Shown: piece by piece, positions 28,984 through 40,130 of the stretch
How the letters are laid out: the number at the start of each line of letters is the position of its first letter
Position numbering within the stretch: the stretch's first letter is position 1
NCBI GenBank assembly: GCA_027559495.1
Contig: JAMXSV010000010.1
Span: 1-64,000, forward strand
Length of the DNA: 64,000 nt
Direction of reading: 5' to 3'
Source: Aurifilum marmelostoma
Taxonomy: Eukaryota; Ascomycota; Sordariomycetes; Diaporthales; Cryphonectriaceae
Made by a program: the position numbers and the translations under genes
The notes under the pieces: generated by a model
Database searches by the model: none
What the model was told of the DNA's origin: nothing
What the model saw: the letters and a program-made list of their open reading frames with translations, nothing else

Positions 28984-29213
28984 TAATAATAATAGAAGGA
29001 TTAGATAAATAGCAAGTAAGCAGTTTAGGATTCTTTTTAGCTATAAACTAATAAGCACTATTCTTAAGCAGATATAAGCTAGGTAGTTAAGATATAGCTT
29101 AAGGAGCTATAATATAAGAGGTAGGCGGGGCTAGCTAAATAAAGGTTTTATCTAAAGCAAGGTTATATGCCTAACTTTAACCTTTAAGCCCTTGCTAGGC
29201 TAAGTCTATAGCA
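28984..29213 (-). repeat. 5' LTR (about 230 bp) of the family C chromovirus
   Basis: On the plus strand it shares ataaatagcaagt, gcagtttaggatt and ttagctataaa blocks with 23691-23957 and ends tctatagca just before the cttta duplication. The inner boundary is approximate, and its outer part diverges from the other copies. It is less mutated than the left LTR. Confidence 0.75.
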
Positions 29214-29253
29214 CTTTAGCTTATTAGCAACTTTATTTTTTAATTAGCTATAG

Positions 29254-29718
29254 TGTAATAAGCACTGTAGTATTGATAATAATAATCCGGATGCATAAGG
29301 GGTTTGTGCTAGCAAGAGCGATGCTAAGTTCCTCCTTAAGTACGGGATATGAGAGTAATCGTAACTATAACTATACTGCAATGCTTACTGCCTTTAGGGC
29401 CACTAGATTAGTATAATCTAGTGCTTAGATTAATGACTAAAGAACTATGAACTATCTATGTATAATTGAAGGGTAATAGTGCCTGGACTTATATAGTCCG
29501 TTCAGTTATAATGACTATCCTTGACTATGCGGCGATTCAATATAGTTATTCCTGAATATATTTGACTATATATAGAGTCAATATAGTCAGTCTATAACCC
29601 TAACCCTAGGTTATATAATCCTAATATGGCTCTGTGTGCGAGTGTTGAACTTCTAGCACCAGGTGTTCTGCCTTAGGTAGCCGCTATACCCATGTCATGA
29701 CTGTTGCGGGTCATAACA
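29254..29718 (-). mobile_element. solo LTR, family A (465 bp), least mutated copy
   Basis: The plus strand runs from tgtaataagcactg to gggtcataaca with a perfect duplication tatag on each side (29249-29253 and 29719-29723). It matches the LTRs of copy A1 but keeps many CpG and CpA sites, so it is the reference for this LTR family. In element orientation it begins TGTTATGACCC. The core ttatataatcct is at 29611-29622. It lies only 36 bp from the outer end of the neighbouring chromovirus duplication. Confidence 0.92.
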
Positions 29719-29723
29719 TATAG

Positions 29724-30905
29724 CTAGCTTATTTTATATTTCCTCTTTACTATCTTAGCTATTAAAAACTTAAAAAAATAAGTTTTATTTTTAAAATATT
29801 AATTAATATAGTTTATATTTGTATTTTTTATAAGCTTATTATTATATTATTAAAGTTATATCTTAGAATTAATATAAAAATGAAATTTTAATAGATTTTC
29901 CTAAATAAGCAAGAGCAATATATTACTATAATAGCAATGCATAGCTTAAAATATAGCTTATATACCTTAAAAAGAACTTATAATAATGCTTGCTTATATA
30001 GCTAAATAGATAGCTCTTTAATTAATTAATAATTAGTAAAAAAATCTAATATTAGTAAATTTATTCTATTATATATATATATATATATTAAGCTTAGCTA
30101 ATACTAATTAATAATTGCCTTTAAGTAATTATAAATAGCTAAATTAAAAAAATAAAATTTTAAAACTTTCTTTATATTATATATATAAGCAAATAGTAAA
30201 TACTCTTAATAAAGAATTTGAATTATATATTAATAATTATCTTTTTAGATCTCTTTATAGAATATTAAACTTTTTAAATAGCTATTAAAGAGGTATCTTT
30301 TATTAGTAAATCTATTTTACTTTTAGAATAATATTTTATTTTATATAAATTTATTTATAATTTCTTAAATAAAATAAAATTATATTATTATTATAATAAA
30401 TATATAAAAATTAAAAGCTTAAGGGCTAGAAATTAGCTAAAATATAAAAATAATAAAGAATAATATTATATATTAATTACTTTATTTATAAAAAAGAAAA
30501 TATTTTGTAAATTTAAGAATATAATTAAAAAATGCTTAGCTTATTACTATAGCTAAGAATAAAGTAATAAAAGTATTTTTTATAAATAAGAAATATATAG
30601 TATATAAGCTAGTTATAAAAGTATATATTAATAGAATTATTATAATTTTATATATACTATTTAAAGAATTAGATTCTAGAAAAATTAATAATCTAATTAG
30701 CTATAGCATTTTTAGCATAAAATATATAATAAAATAAAATTTAATATAAAGCAATTATTTAAATTATATATAATATATAAAATTAAAATTAAAACTAATA
30801 AGCTTAAAAAGAAAACTATTAATATAGTTTTAAGTATATAATTTATATACTAAATATCTTTTTAATAAGCTATTAATTTAAGCATTTATTATAAAAAAAT
30901 TAAAA
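29724..30905. other. unassigned RIP-mutated AT-rich DNA
   Basis: About 1.2 kb without open frames, with an (at)n run near 30066-30088. No repeat ends or protein relics recognised. Confidence 0.55.
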
Positions 30906-30907
30906 TA

Positions 30908-31360
30908 CCTATAGGCGCTACCTCTAGTCTCCCCCTCTATCTGTTCCTCCTATAGTAGATGCTAAAATAGATTGCTAGCTAAAATAGGTTGCTATTTTTG
31001 CAGTATTTTGAAGATATTTCTATATATAAACTACTAGATTAGGTGCTTTTTTATAAGAATATAATTCTCGAAAACTATTAGTATATAAGCTACTCTTCTA
31101 GGGTTAGGATTTTTTAATACTATTTTACAAAACTTTAAAAACTTAGCTTATATATTATTAAAATTGCAAATTAATTATAAAATTATCTTATCAATTCTTA
31201 TCTTAGTATAATAATATTTTTTTAATTGGCTAAGTACTATATTAAGAAATAGTATTTTAGTAACAGCTTATACAAAAAATACCTCGAAAATAGCAATCTA
31301 TTTTAGCACCTACCATAGGAGGAATAGACGGAGGGGGAGACTAGAGGTAGCGCCCACAGG
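30908..31360. mobile_element. miniature DNA transposon family M2 with long terminal inverted repeats (TA target site)
   Basis: 453 bp bounded by TA on both sides (30906-30907 and 31361-31362). The ends cctataggcgctacctctag and, in reverse complement, cctgtgggcgctacctctag pair over roughly 75 bp, continuing through gtctccccctctatctgtt. A short internal duplication near 30975-31000 interrupts the inner part of the left arm. It has no coding capacity. CpG and CCC runs survive in the arms. Only one copy is seen in this window. Confidence 0.88.
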
Positions 31361-31362
31361 TA

Positions 31363-31583
31363 ATAAAAAATAATATTAAATTAAGCTTATAAATATTATA
31401 AAATTTTAAAACATTTTATATATATATTATTCTGAAAATATTATTTTAATAATAAAAATAAAACTATAATAAAAGTATTAAAATATAATATATTAAATAA
31501 CTTTTTAAAGAGAAAAATGCTTTTTTAAAATCTTTATTTGCTAAAATAGTAAATAAATAAATATATAATAAGCTATTTATAAC
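31363..31583. other. unassigned AT-rich spacer
   Basis: About 220 bases of mutated AT DNA between the two miniature transposons. Nothing recognisable. Confidence 0.5.
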
Positions 31584-31585
31584 TA

Positions 31586-32127
31586 GAATTAAAAAAATTA
31601 GTTTATAGTTATTAATTACTTAGTAACTAATTATAAACTACTATAATTAATATTAATACTTTTTATTAACTATAATAATTTATAGTTAATTTTAGTTACT
31701 ATATATAAATAGTATAATTACTAATTGTTACTATATATAGTTAATTAGTAACTATATTAACTAAATATATCTATTTTTAAATATATAAATATTAGTTCTT
31801 AATATATTTTATTTCTTTTTAAAGCTAAACTAAATAATTTATATTATAATATGCTATTTTCTATTATTATTTTTGCTTTTTCTTTTTATATTAATATATT
31901 TTATATTCTTAGAAATTTTATTTATTAATTTTAATTTTTTTAAAAATTATTAAATATTATATAATTAAATTATAATAATTATTAGTTACTATAAATTAAA
32001 TATAATATATTTATAGTTAATTTTATTTAAAAAATAAATTAATTATAATTAGTTTAATTAATTATAGTTAATATATAGTTAATTTTAGTTAAGCTATTAA
32101 TTAAACTAATTAACTAATTTTTAATTC
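31586..32127 (+). mobile_element. miniature DNA transposon family M1, copy 3 (TA target site)
   Basis: 542 bp with TA at 31584-31585 and 32128-32129. It is colinear with 5352-5886 and, in reverse complement, with 27575-28113. Its termini gaattaaaaaaattag and (reverse complement) gaattaaaaattag are RIP-type derivatives of the gggttgaaaaattag end. Heavily mutated, non-coding. Confidence 0.85.
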
Positions 32128-32422
32128 TACTAATAGTTAATTTATTTTAAATTTATTTTTAATTATTTTTCTTTTATAATTATAATATATAAAGCTTTTT
32201 ATTATATAATATTTTTTAAATTTTAAAAAAAAATTTATTTTTAAATAAATATTAAGCAAATTATTTTTATTAATTTAATAATTTAAAACTAAAATTTATT
32301 ACTTTTTATAATATATATTTATTTAATTTATAAATTATAAAACTTAATATAAAAGAGTAAATGCTTATAATATATTATTTTAAGCTATAAATTAATTAAT
32401 TAATTACTAATTATATCTTTTA
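32128..32422. other. unassigned AT-rich spacer
   Basis: About 295 bases of mutated AT DNA. Nothing recognisable. Confidence 0.5.
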
Positions 32423-32427
32423 TAAAC

Positions 32428-32557
32428 TATAATAGCTAGCGGTAGAAGGTGCTACTATATTATATAAATCTAAAAGATTAGCAGATATTCGAACTTGCTA
32501 TTTAAATATTCCTTCTAATTATATATATAGCTTATGCCTAAACTATAGGTCGTAATA
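32428..32557 (-). repeat. left terminal repeat (3' LTR) of the TRIM-like element
   Basis: 130 bp; the more AT-mutated of the two repeats. It keeps gctagcggtagaaggtgcta and ends ggtcgtaata on the plus strand. Confidence 0.9.
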
Positions 32558-32573
32558 CTATCTCCCTCCTCCT
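32558..32573 (-). other. candidate polypurine tract of the TRIM-like element
   Basis: On the minus strand this reads AGGAGGAGGGAGATAG and abuts the LTR at 32557. This is the expected place and composition for the plus-strand primer of an LTR retroelement. Confidence 0.75.
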
Positions 32574-32705
32574 ATAGGTTTATCCCTAAATCTAATAGAG
32601 AGGTACAGCTAATCCCTAGATCTATACTAACCGCATTTAGGTAATAAGGCTAAATTGGGATTAGCAGTTGCAACCTATAAGCATAAACGGAAAAATCCGC
32701 TTAAG

Positions 32706-32722
32706 TAGGGACTCGAACCCTA
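32706..32722 (-). other. tRNA T-arm-like hairpin inside the TRIM-like element
   Basis: The minus strand reads TAGGGTTCGAGTCCCTA: a perfect 5-bp stem with a 7-base TTCGAGT loop, the form of a tRNA T-arm, and it matches the RNA polymerase III B box. No matching D-arm, anticodon arm or A box could be folded upstream, so it is not an intact tRNA gene. A further small hairpin (cgga/tccg) lies at about 32689-32699. Confidence 0.6.
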
Positions 32723-32757
32723 GCCTTAAGATATATACCCAGCGAGTTCGAATATAA

Positions 32758-32887
32758 TATAATGGCTAGCGGTGGAAAGTGCTACTATACTATATAGATC
32801 CAAAAGATTAGCAGATATTTGAACTCGCTATTCGAATATTCCTTCCAACCATATATATAGCTTACGCCTAAACCACGGGTCGTAACA
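32758..32887 (-). repeat. right terminal repeat (5' LTR) of the TRIM-like element
   Basis: 130 bp, less mutated than its partner, with intact gggtcgtaaca at the plus-strand end. Nearly identical in length and layout to the solo copy at 47787-47916. Confidence 0.9.
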
Positions 32888-32892
32888 TAAAC

Positions 32893-33016
32893 TAACTTTA
32901 TATCTTTTATTATGTTATGGTCGGACCCACTGGGAGCATTTAATCGCCGTTACTGCTGCACTAGGCAAAAGACTAGGATATAAAGCCGAAAGCCTTACAC
33001 TACTCTTATATATATA
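32893..33016. other. little-mutated orphan fragment next to copy A2
   Basis: From about 32914 the sequence (tgttatggtcggacccactg and onward to about 32998) keeps CpG and GC content and starts with an LTR-like TGTTATGG. No second copy or 3' end was found. It may be the beginning of another LTR cut by the insertion of the element starting at 33017. Confidence 0.4.
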
Positions 33017-33503
33017 TATAATAAGCACTGCAGTAATCCGAAGATTTCTAAGTACTAATTAGGTTTATGCTAGTAAGAGCGATATCAAAGTGCTAAGTCC
33101 TTAAATATAGAACTATACAAGTCCTAATAAATAATGCAAGTATTTACTACCTTTAGGGCTATTTAGTATATAAGACTAAATACTTAAATTAATAACTAAA
33201 GAATTATATAAAATGCTATTTATTAAGAAAATAATATCTTAAACTTATATAGTCTATTTAGTTATATCTAATTATATTAGCTATATTAGTAATTTATTAT
33301 AATTATCTTAATTAGTTGCTTATAATTGCTTAGTAAGGCTTATTAATGCTTACTAAGCTTAATAAGCCCTATTCTCCTTTATAACCCTAACTTTAAAAAT
33401 TATATAATTTTAATAGCTTATAAATAATATTAAACTTCTAATATTAAGGGTCTATCTTAGATAGCTGCTATATTTTATATTATAACTATTGCAGATTATA
33501 ATA
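33017..33503 (-). repeat. 3' LTR of copy A2
   Basis: 487 bp, plus-strand ends tataataagcac and gattataata. Left half (33025-33130) less mutated than the right. Matches 40131-40618 over its full length. Confidence 0.85.
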
Positions 33504-34389
33504 TTATCTTCCTTTTATTAATTATTATTCTAAATAATCTTTTATAAGTTTCTTTATATATTATTTATTTATAGAATCTTGCCTTTCTAATTTATTATAT
33601 TAAATAAAGTTAAAAATTCTTATATTAATAAATTATCTTCTTTTTCTATTCTTTTAAAGAAGAGCCTATCTTATTTTAAGCATTTTAGCTATATTAAGTC
33701 TTATAGCTATAAGATAATGCTTTATTTATTATGCCTAGAGGAAAGAGTGTAGTGCAAGATAGTAGATAGAGTAAAAAGCTATTCTTAGTATATAAAGTAT
33801 AGCTATTTCTGCAATGCAGATTATATGCTTATTTTCTTTTATTAATATTTTTCCTTATTCTTTATCTTTCCTTATACTAACCCTTTTTTAGTATTTTAAG
33901 TAATTAATAAGCTAATATATATTAATAGCTAAAAGCTTAAGAAGAAAAAGCATTTATTAGAGCTTTAAGCTTATATAACTAAATTGCTAATATAGTTATT
34001 TTGCTTAAAAAAGCAATATTACTTTTTTTGGAAAAAAAGAATAAAATTAGTAAATTAGAGTTTAAAGAAGAAAAAGTGTAATTGCGCTTCTAAGATAATT
34101 TAAGAGATAGTTTCTAAGAAAATTGCTATATTTGCTAAAGTCTCTAGCTTTAAGAAGTTTAATTAGAATTCTATAAATATAGAAAATGCTATAATAAACT
34201 AGTTTAGTTTTCTAATTAAGGAATTACTTATTGCAGCTTTTAGTTCTTACTTTAAGGTAAAGAGATTTACTAAGAAAGCTTTTTAAATTATATTTCTATT
34301 TATTGCTATTTTAGTTTCTAAATTAATTAATATATTTTAGTTATTATTTTATTAATTTATTTCTTAAATTAGTATTTTATAAGTTATTT

Positions 34390-36575
34390 TAGTATATTAA
34401 TAATATTTTCTAAAAATTTTTATATATTTTTGCTTAAAAAATAATCTTTTTATTTAACTAAATATTCTAATATATTATTATATTTTCTATACTTAAGAAT
34501 TCTTTTAATCTTATATTTTAATTTATTATTTTTAATTTTAATATTATTATTAATTTTTATATTCTTTAATGCTAGCTTAAGTAGTAAAATATAGAAAATT
34601 AGATATATTTTTATATTATAAGAAAATATAAATTTATAATTAATTAATAAAATTTTTTGCAAAATTTTAAATAAATTAAGCTTTTTATAATTAAGCTTAT
34701 TACTAAATCTTTTTATTTTAATATTTTATTAAAAAAGATAAATTTTATTTCTCTTTTTAGGAATTAATTTCTTAATTCTTTTAATATTAATATATTTTAT
34801 TATTTATTTTTTAATAAATATAAATTCTTATTATAAATTTTTATAAATTTTCTAAATTTTTTAAGCTTTTTTATTTATTACTTTTATATTTACTTTTAAT
34901 AATATTTTATAATATACTATAAAGTTATATTTATATATTATATAAAATAATAATATCTTTATTATACTTATATTTATATTATTATATATAAATTATATTA
35001 ATAATAATAATTTAATTTAATTATTTTATTTATAATTAATATAATAATATAAATATTACTTTAAAATCTAATTTATATATTTTATTTATTTATTTATTTA
35101 TAAATAAAATATTATTAATATCTTATAAGCTACTCTAAGCTGCTTTATAAATAAGATTTAAAAGTTTAATATAAACTTCTTATTCCTATTTAAAATAATT
35201 TCTTATAATATATTATAATTAGCTATAATTATTCTAAAGAATATATATATAAGATCTTTTATTATATTGCTTTTTTTATATAATAAAAAATAAATATATT
35301 TACTTAATTTGCAAATTATTACTAAAATATTATTAAATTATACTTTAATTAAAAGTTTTTATAAAAAAGATAATTTAATAATAAAATTTAGATTAGCTAA
35401 TTACTATATTAAATTTAGTACTAATAAAAAATAAAGCAATTTATAAAGCTTATATTTTTCTATTTTATTTTTTTATAGCTATTATAATTCTATAAAAGAT
35501 TTTTAACTCTCTTTTTAAAGCTTAATAAATTCTAATATCTTAAAATCTATATTAAAATTACTTTAACTTTCTAATATCTATATACTAAAGCGCTATATAT
35601 ATTTTAAATATACTAATTTTATTTTTTAAAGATTATATTTTCTAAATTCTTACTTATTTAATTAATTTTAAAAATAATATTTAGCTTTTTATATATATTA
35701 ATAAAATTTCTTTTTTTATTTATTATAAAGATATTTTAAATTTCTTTTATAATCTTATTTTAGTAATTTAATTATTTACTAAAAGTATTTGCTTTAATAT
35801 TTTCTTTTTTTTAAATATAAATAATCTTAAAATTAAATTATAATAAATATTTTATTTATTTTATTTATTATTTATTAAATATTTTTATTATAGTAAATAT
35901 AATAAATTTTTTTATAATTAAAGAATATTTTAATTTAATATTTAATATTAATAAAATATTATTTTTATTTCTTAAATACTTTTATAATAGCTATAAATTT
36001 TTTATTTAGTATTTTATATTATAATTTTAATTTATTAAATTTCTTTAAAAAGTTAGTAATTAATCTTAATTATCTTTTTTTATTATATTAGTTAAATTCT
36101 ACTTTAATAGCAAAATCTAATATATTTATATATAATTTAAGTTCTTTATTAAGATTTAATTTTTTATAAATTAAATCTTTTAATATAAAATCTTTAATTT
36201 TATTAAATACTTATTATTATCTTTTTGCTTAAAAGAATAGTATTTTCTTTTTAGCAAATTCTATAAAAAGCTTAATTATTTTATTATAATTCTTAATAAA
36301 TTATTTATAAAAGTTAATATATTTAAAAAATGCCTTAATATTTATAAGATTTTTAAATATAAGCTAGTTCTTAATTACTTTAATTTTATCCTTTTATATA
36401 TAAATTGCGCTTAGCTTAAGAATATATTTAAAATAATTTACTTTCTAAATATAGAAATAATACTTTATAAATTCTACTAATATCTTAATATTTTATAATA
36501 TCTATAATATAATATATATATATTGCTTATATATTTTAAAGTCCTTAGAATAAATAAGAATATTATTTAGATAGA
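34390..36575 (-). pseudogene. pol relic of copy A2, including a chromodomain remnant
   Basis: On the minus strand, YLNNILI is read at the RT active site (36562-36573 for YLNN): both catalytic Asp replaced by Asn. At 34450-34662 a stop-free run of 70 codons contains KIYLIFYILLLK, in the place of the HPVFHVSLL block that precedes Ty3/Gypsy chromodomains. It is followed by YKIKRILKYRKYNNILEYLV, the pattern of a chromodomain N-terminal half. The next codon, where a Trp is expected, is a stop, as RIP makes from TGG. This remnant identifies the family as chromoviruses. Confidence 0.82.
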
Positions 36576-39500
36576 TAATAATAAAGATATTAAGAAATTT
36601 ATAAAGAATATAATTAATTATATATTAAAATATAGCTAGTATATTAATTAATCTAAATAATATAATATAATATTTATAGTATTTATAATAAATTCTAAAA
36701 GCTATTTTCTATTTATATTCTTTTATAATTTATATATAATAATATTCTTTTTTTAAAATTAAGCATTATAAATTATTATATGCCTTATATTCTATTTTAT
36801 AATTTATTGCTTCTTAGTAAAAAATAATAATTCTTAATTATTATATTATTAAGTTATTTAAAGTCTATATATAGCTTAAGCTTGCTATTCTTTTTAAATA
36901 TAAAGAGAATTAAATATTTTGCTAAAGAGTATAATTCTCTAATATATTCTCTTTTAAAATTTTTATTTAGATATTTCTTAAATACTTTAAGTTATACTTT
37001 ATTTAATTTATAAATAGAAAAAAATTTTAGTTTTATCTCTTCTTTAAGAAATATTTTATAATTAAATTAAATTTTATTAAAAAGCAATCTTTTATACTTT
37101 TCTAAGAATAATTTAGTAAATTTATAATATTTTTATAATATATTATTAAATATTAGTAAGAATTTTTTTATTTTTATTGCTTAAAGAATTAAAAAATATT
37201 ACTAAATATACTTCTTTTTACTAATTATTAATTCTTTATATAGCAATTTTAAAAGCTTTAGCTAATTACTTTATACTAAACTAAATACTTAGAGTTTTAA
37301 TAATAAGATTTTTTTATAATTTTATAATTTATATTCTAAAGCTTTTTATTATTACTTTAAAGCAAATTATTCTTCTAAAAGTTTTATCTCTATTATTATA
37401 TTAATTTATTAATACTTTAGTACTAATTAGATTTACCTTTTACTAAATTCTTCTTTATAATTAATTAAAGTATTTATTATTTCTATTTTTTATTATTTTC
37501 TTTCTAATTTAAAAGTATATATAAATTTATTTAAGCACTTTTATTTTAGATAATATTTAATAACTAAATCTTATTCTATATTATTAATTATAATTATTTC
37601 TCTAAATATAGCTTATTTTTATAAGATTTAGCTAATAATTTAATTAATTTAAAGATTATGCTTTTTAAGCTAAGAAAATTTTAAAATTAGCTTATATTAT
37701 ATTATATTTATAATATTAAAAGAAATCTTAATTATATATTTTTATATTTATATAAATAAATAATTAATCTCTTTATTAACTATACTAAGATTATATATAA
37801 TAGATTTTTCTTTTATAATGCTAAAAGTATAAGATTATTCCTTCTTTTTCTATTATAATTATGCTTAATTAATAATATATAGATATATATAGTTTTCTTA
37901 AGCGCTATTATTTAATAGTATGCTATATTTCTTTTTATAAATATATATATTAATAATAATATAAGCATAATTTATTCTAAAAGCTTTATATAAAGACTAT
38001 TTTAGTCTAATTATCTATAGTTCTATTATAAGCAATCTTATTCTTTTAAAGTTCTTTTAGCTACTTACTAAGCTAGCATTTTAGCTTATTATTATATATA
38101 TTTATAATGCTTTCTATTATGCTATTATATATGCTAGGCATATGCTTTGCTTTATATATAGATAATATAGTTTTTTACTAAGCATTGCTACTATTTGCAT
38201 TTTCTTTTTATATAAGATTTAGGGCAATTTTTTAATAATTTAATAAAAGCATTATTATATTTTCTATTTAATACTTTTCTAAATTAAAGCTTAAATTTTT
38301 TATATATTTGAATAATTTATGCGAATTTATATATTAGGAATTATTTATATTTAATTTTCTTTTTAAAATAGATTTAATAGCTATAATATATATATAAGAT
38401 TTATATTAGCTAATAATATTTAAAGTAAAATATATTAATTTTAGAGTTTTCTAGAATTTCTGCCTTATAATTTTAAATAAAGATACTCTTAAAGAGTTTC
38501 TTTAATAATATTCTATATATAAGATATTCTATCTAGATATCTTTTTCTAGAATATAAAAGCTAATATTACTTTGCTTGCTAATTAATGCTAATCTCTTTA
38601 AATTGCTTATATATTATATAATAAGCTTAGGTAGATTATTAAATTACTTATTCTGTAAGCTTTCTTCTTTAAGAGTAAATATTTCTATAATACTTTCTTT
38701 TATAAGTATTTAAATAAAGTTTGCATTTTCTAAATTATTATTGCGCTTATTATAAATTATAAATGCAATAATATCTAATATATACTTATTATTAATTGCA
38801 ACCTATATAAGATAATATTATAAGAAAAACTTCTTTAAATCTTATTTATTCTTAAATACTTAATCTATAGGATTAGTAAAATAGTTTAATTGCTTATCTT
38901 TTATATAGGCTTTGCTTTTAATAGTAAGCTATTATTATTCTTTAAAGTTCTTAAAGAATTATTCTAAATTTTCTTTTTTTGCAAGATATAATAAGCAATT
39001 ATTATTATAATATATAATTTAACTAAATAATTTATAATTAATAGAGTTTATTACTTACTTTATTAAAATATTTTTATTTAAATAATTAGATTTCTATTAT
39101 ATAGCAATATTAAGCTATTATTTTTCTAATATAGATTACTATCTTTTCTTTAGCTATTAGTAATTATAAGAAATATATTCTTACTTACTATAATTATAAT
39201 AAGTAATTCTTTAAGCATTATTATTTTATTAATTAATAGCATTAAGTTCTATAGGGCTAGTATATATAGTACTACTTTAAGCTATATTATTATATTATCT
39301 GCTATTTCTAGTTTAGAATTTCTTACTTATATTAGCTTAAGATCTTTAAGTTTAGCTTTCTTCTCTTTTAAATTTCTTTATTTATTATTTATATAAATAA
39401 TTATTAATATAGATTACTTAGTTAGAGAATATTATAAAATTCTTTAGCTAATCCTATTTAGAGATTTTATTTTTAACTTTATTCTTTAATCTTTTATAAT

Positions 39501-40130
39501 AGTATTTTATAAAGTTTTTATTCTTTTATAAAAGCTATATTAAGAATTACTTAAATCTAATTATATATATAAAAGCTAATTTAGTTTACTAAGATTTATA
39601 AGTTGCTAAGCTATAGTATATTCTTTATTAAAATTGCTAAAAGTTTTCTTAAAAGCTCTTTTAAATTCTATAAAGAAATTAAATATATTTTTAGTATTTT
39701 AGATATATATATTAGGATTATCTTAATATTTTAAGTAATTGCATAATAAAGATTTATATTAAATAAAAGTATTCTTTTTAAAATGCATTTTAGCAAAAAT
39801 AATCTTCTTATATTTATTAATAAATTATATTATATAGTATAAGAAGTATACTTTATAGTAAATAAGAAATTTATATAATATTTTCTAGAATTTATTATAT
39901 ATAATAGATTTATCTATTTTATAAATTTTATTAAGAATAGCTAAGATAGAAGCTATAATGCTATTCTAGTAATATAAAGTGCAAACTTGCTTTTAGAGTT
40001 TAGCAATAGCATTTACTATCTGCTTATATATAATCTTAAAGATAGATAAAAAGGATTTTTAAGGAGCTATTATATTTTATATTGCTTAAAGAGATAATAC
40101 TAAATTATTTTTAAATAAAAGTTATTAAAA

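Larger units (their letters stand above)
23691..29213 (-). mobile_element. RIP-degraded Ty3/Gypsy chromovirus of family C with nested insertions (5.5 kb)
   Basis: The ends are flanked by a perfect duplication cttta (23686-23690 and 29214-29218). The LTRs are 23691-23957 and about 28984-29213. On the minus strand, relics follow in order: RT active site (26497-26508), RT thumb (about 26180-26290), RNase H (about 25960-26090), integrase (24540-24690), a purine tract (reverse complement of about 23961-23973) and the 3' LTR. An inverted LTR fragment (27426-27573) and a miniature transposon (27575-28113) interrupt the 5' part. Without these insertions it is about 4.8 kb. Confidence 0.85.
32428..32887 (-). 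mobile_element. TRIM-like miniature LTR retrotransposon, complete 460-bp copy
   Basis: Two direct terminal repeats of exactly 130 bp (32428-32557 and 32758-32887) enclose a 200-bp non-coding interior, and the whole is flanked by a perfect 5-bp duplication taaac (32423-32427 and 32888-32892). In minus orientation the terminal repeat starts TGTTACGACCC and ends CATTACA (RIP variants TATTACG, CATTATA), the termini used by the family A LTRs. A polypurine tract (reverse complement of 32558-32573) lies directly against the downstream repeat, setting the orientation. The repeats differ by about 18 positions, all C/T or G/A transitions. Too short to encode anything, so it would need proteins from another element. 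Confidence 0.9.

Noticed and set aside
32428..32887. Interpretation of the 460-bp element as a tRNA-derived SINE
   Set aside because: Equal direct terminal repeats, TG/CA ends, fixed 5-bp duplication, PPT and a solo-LTR copy fit an LTR-type element; there is no A box or A-rich tail.
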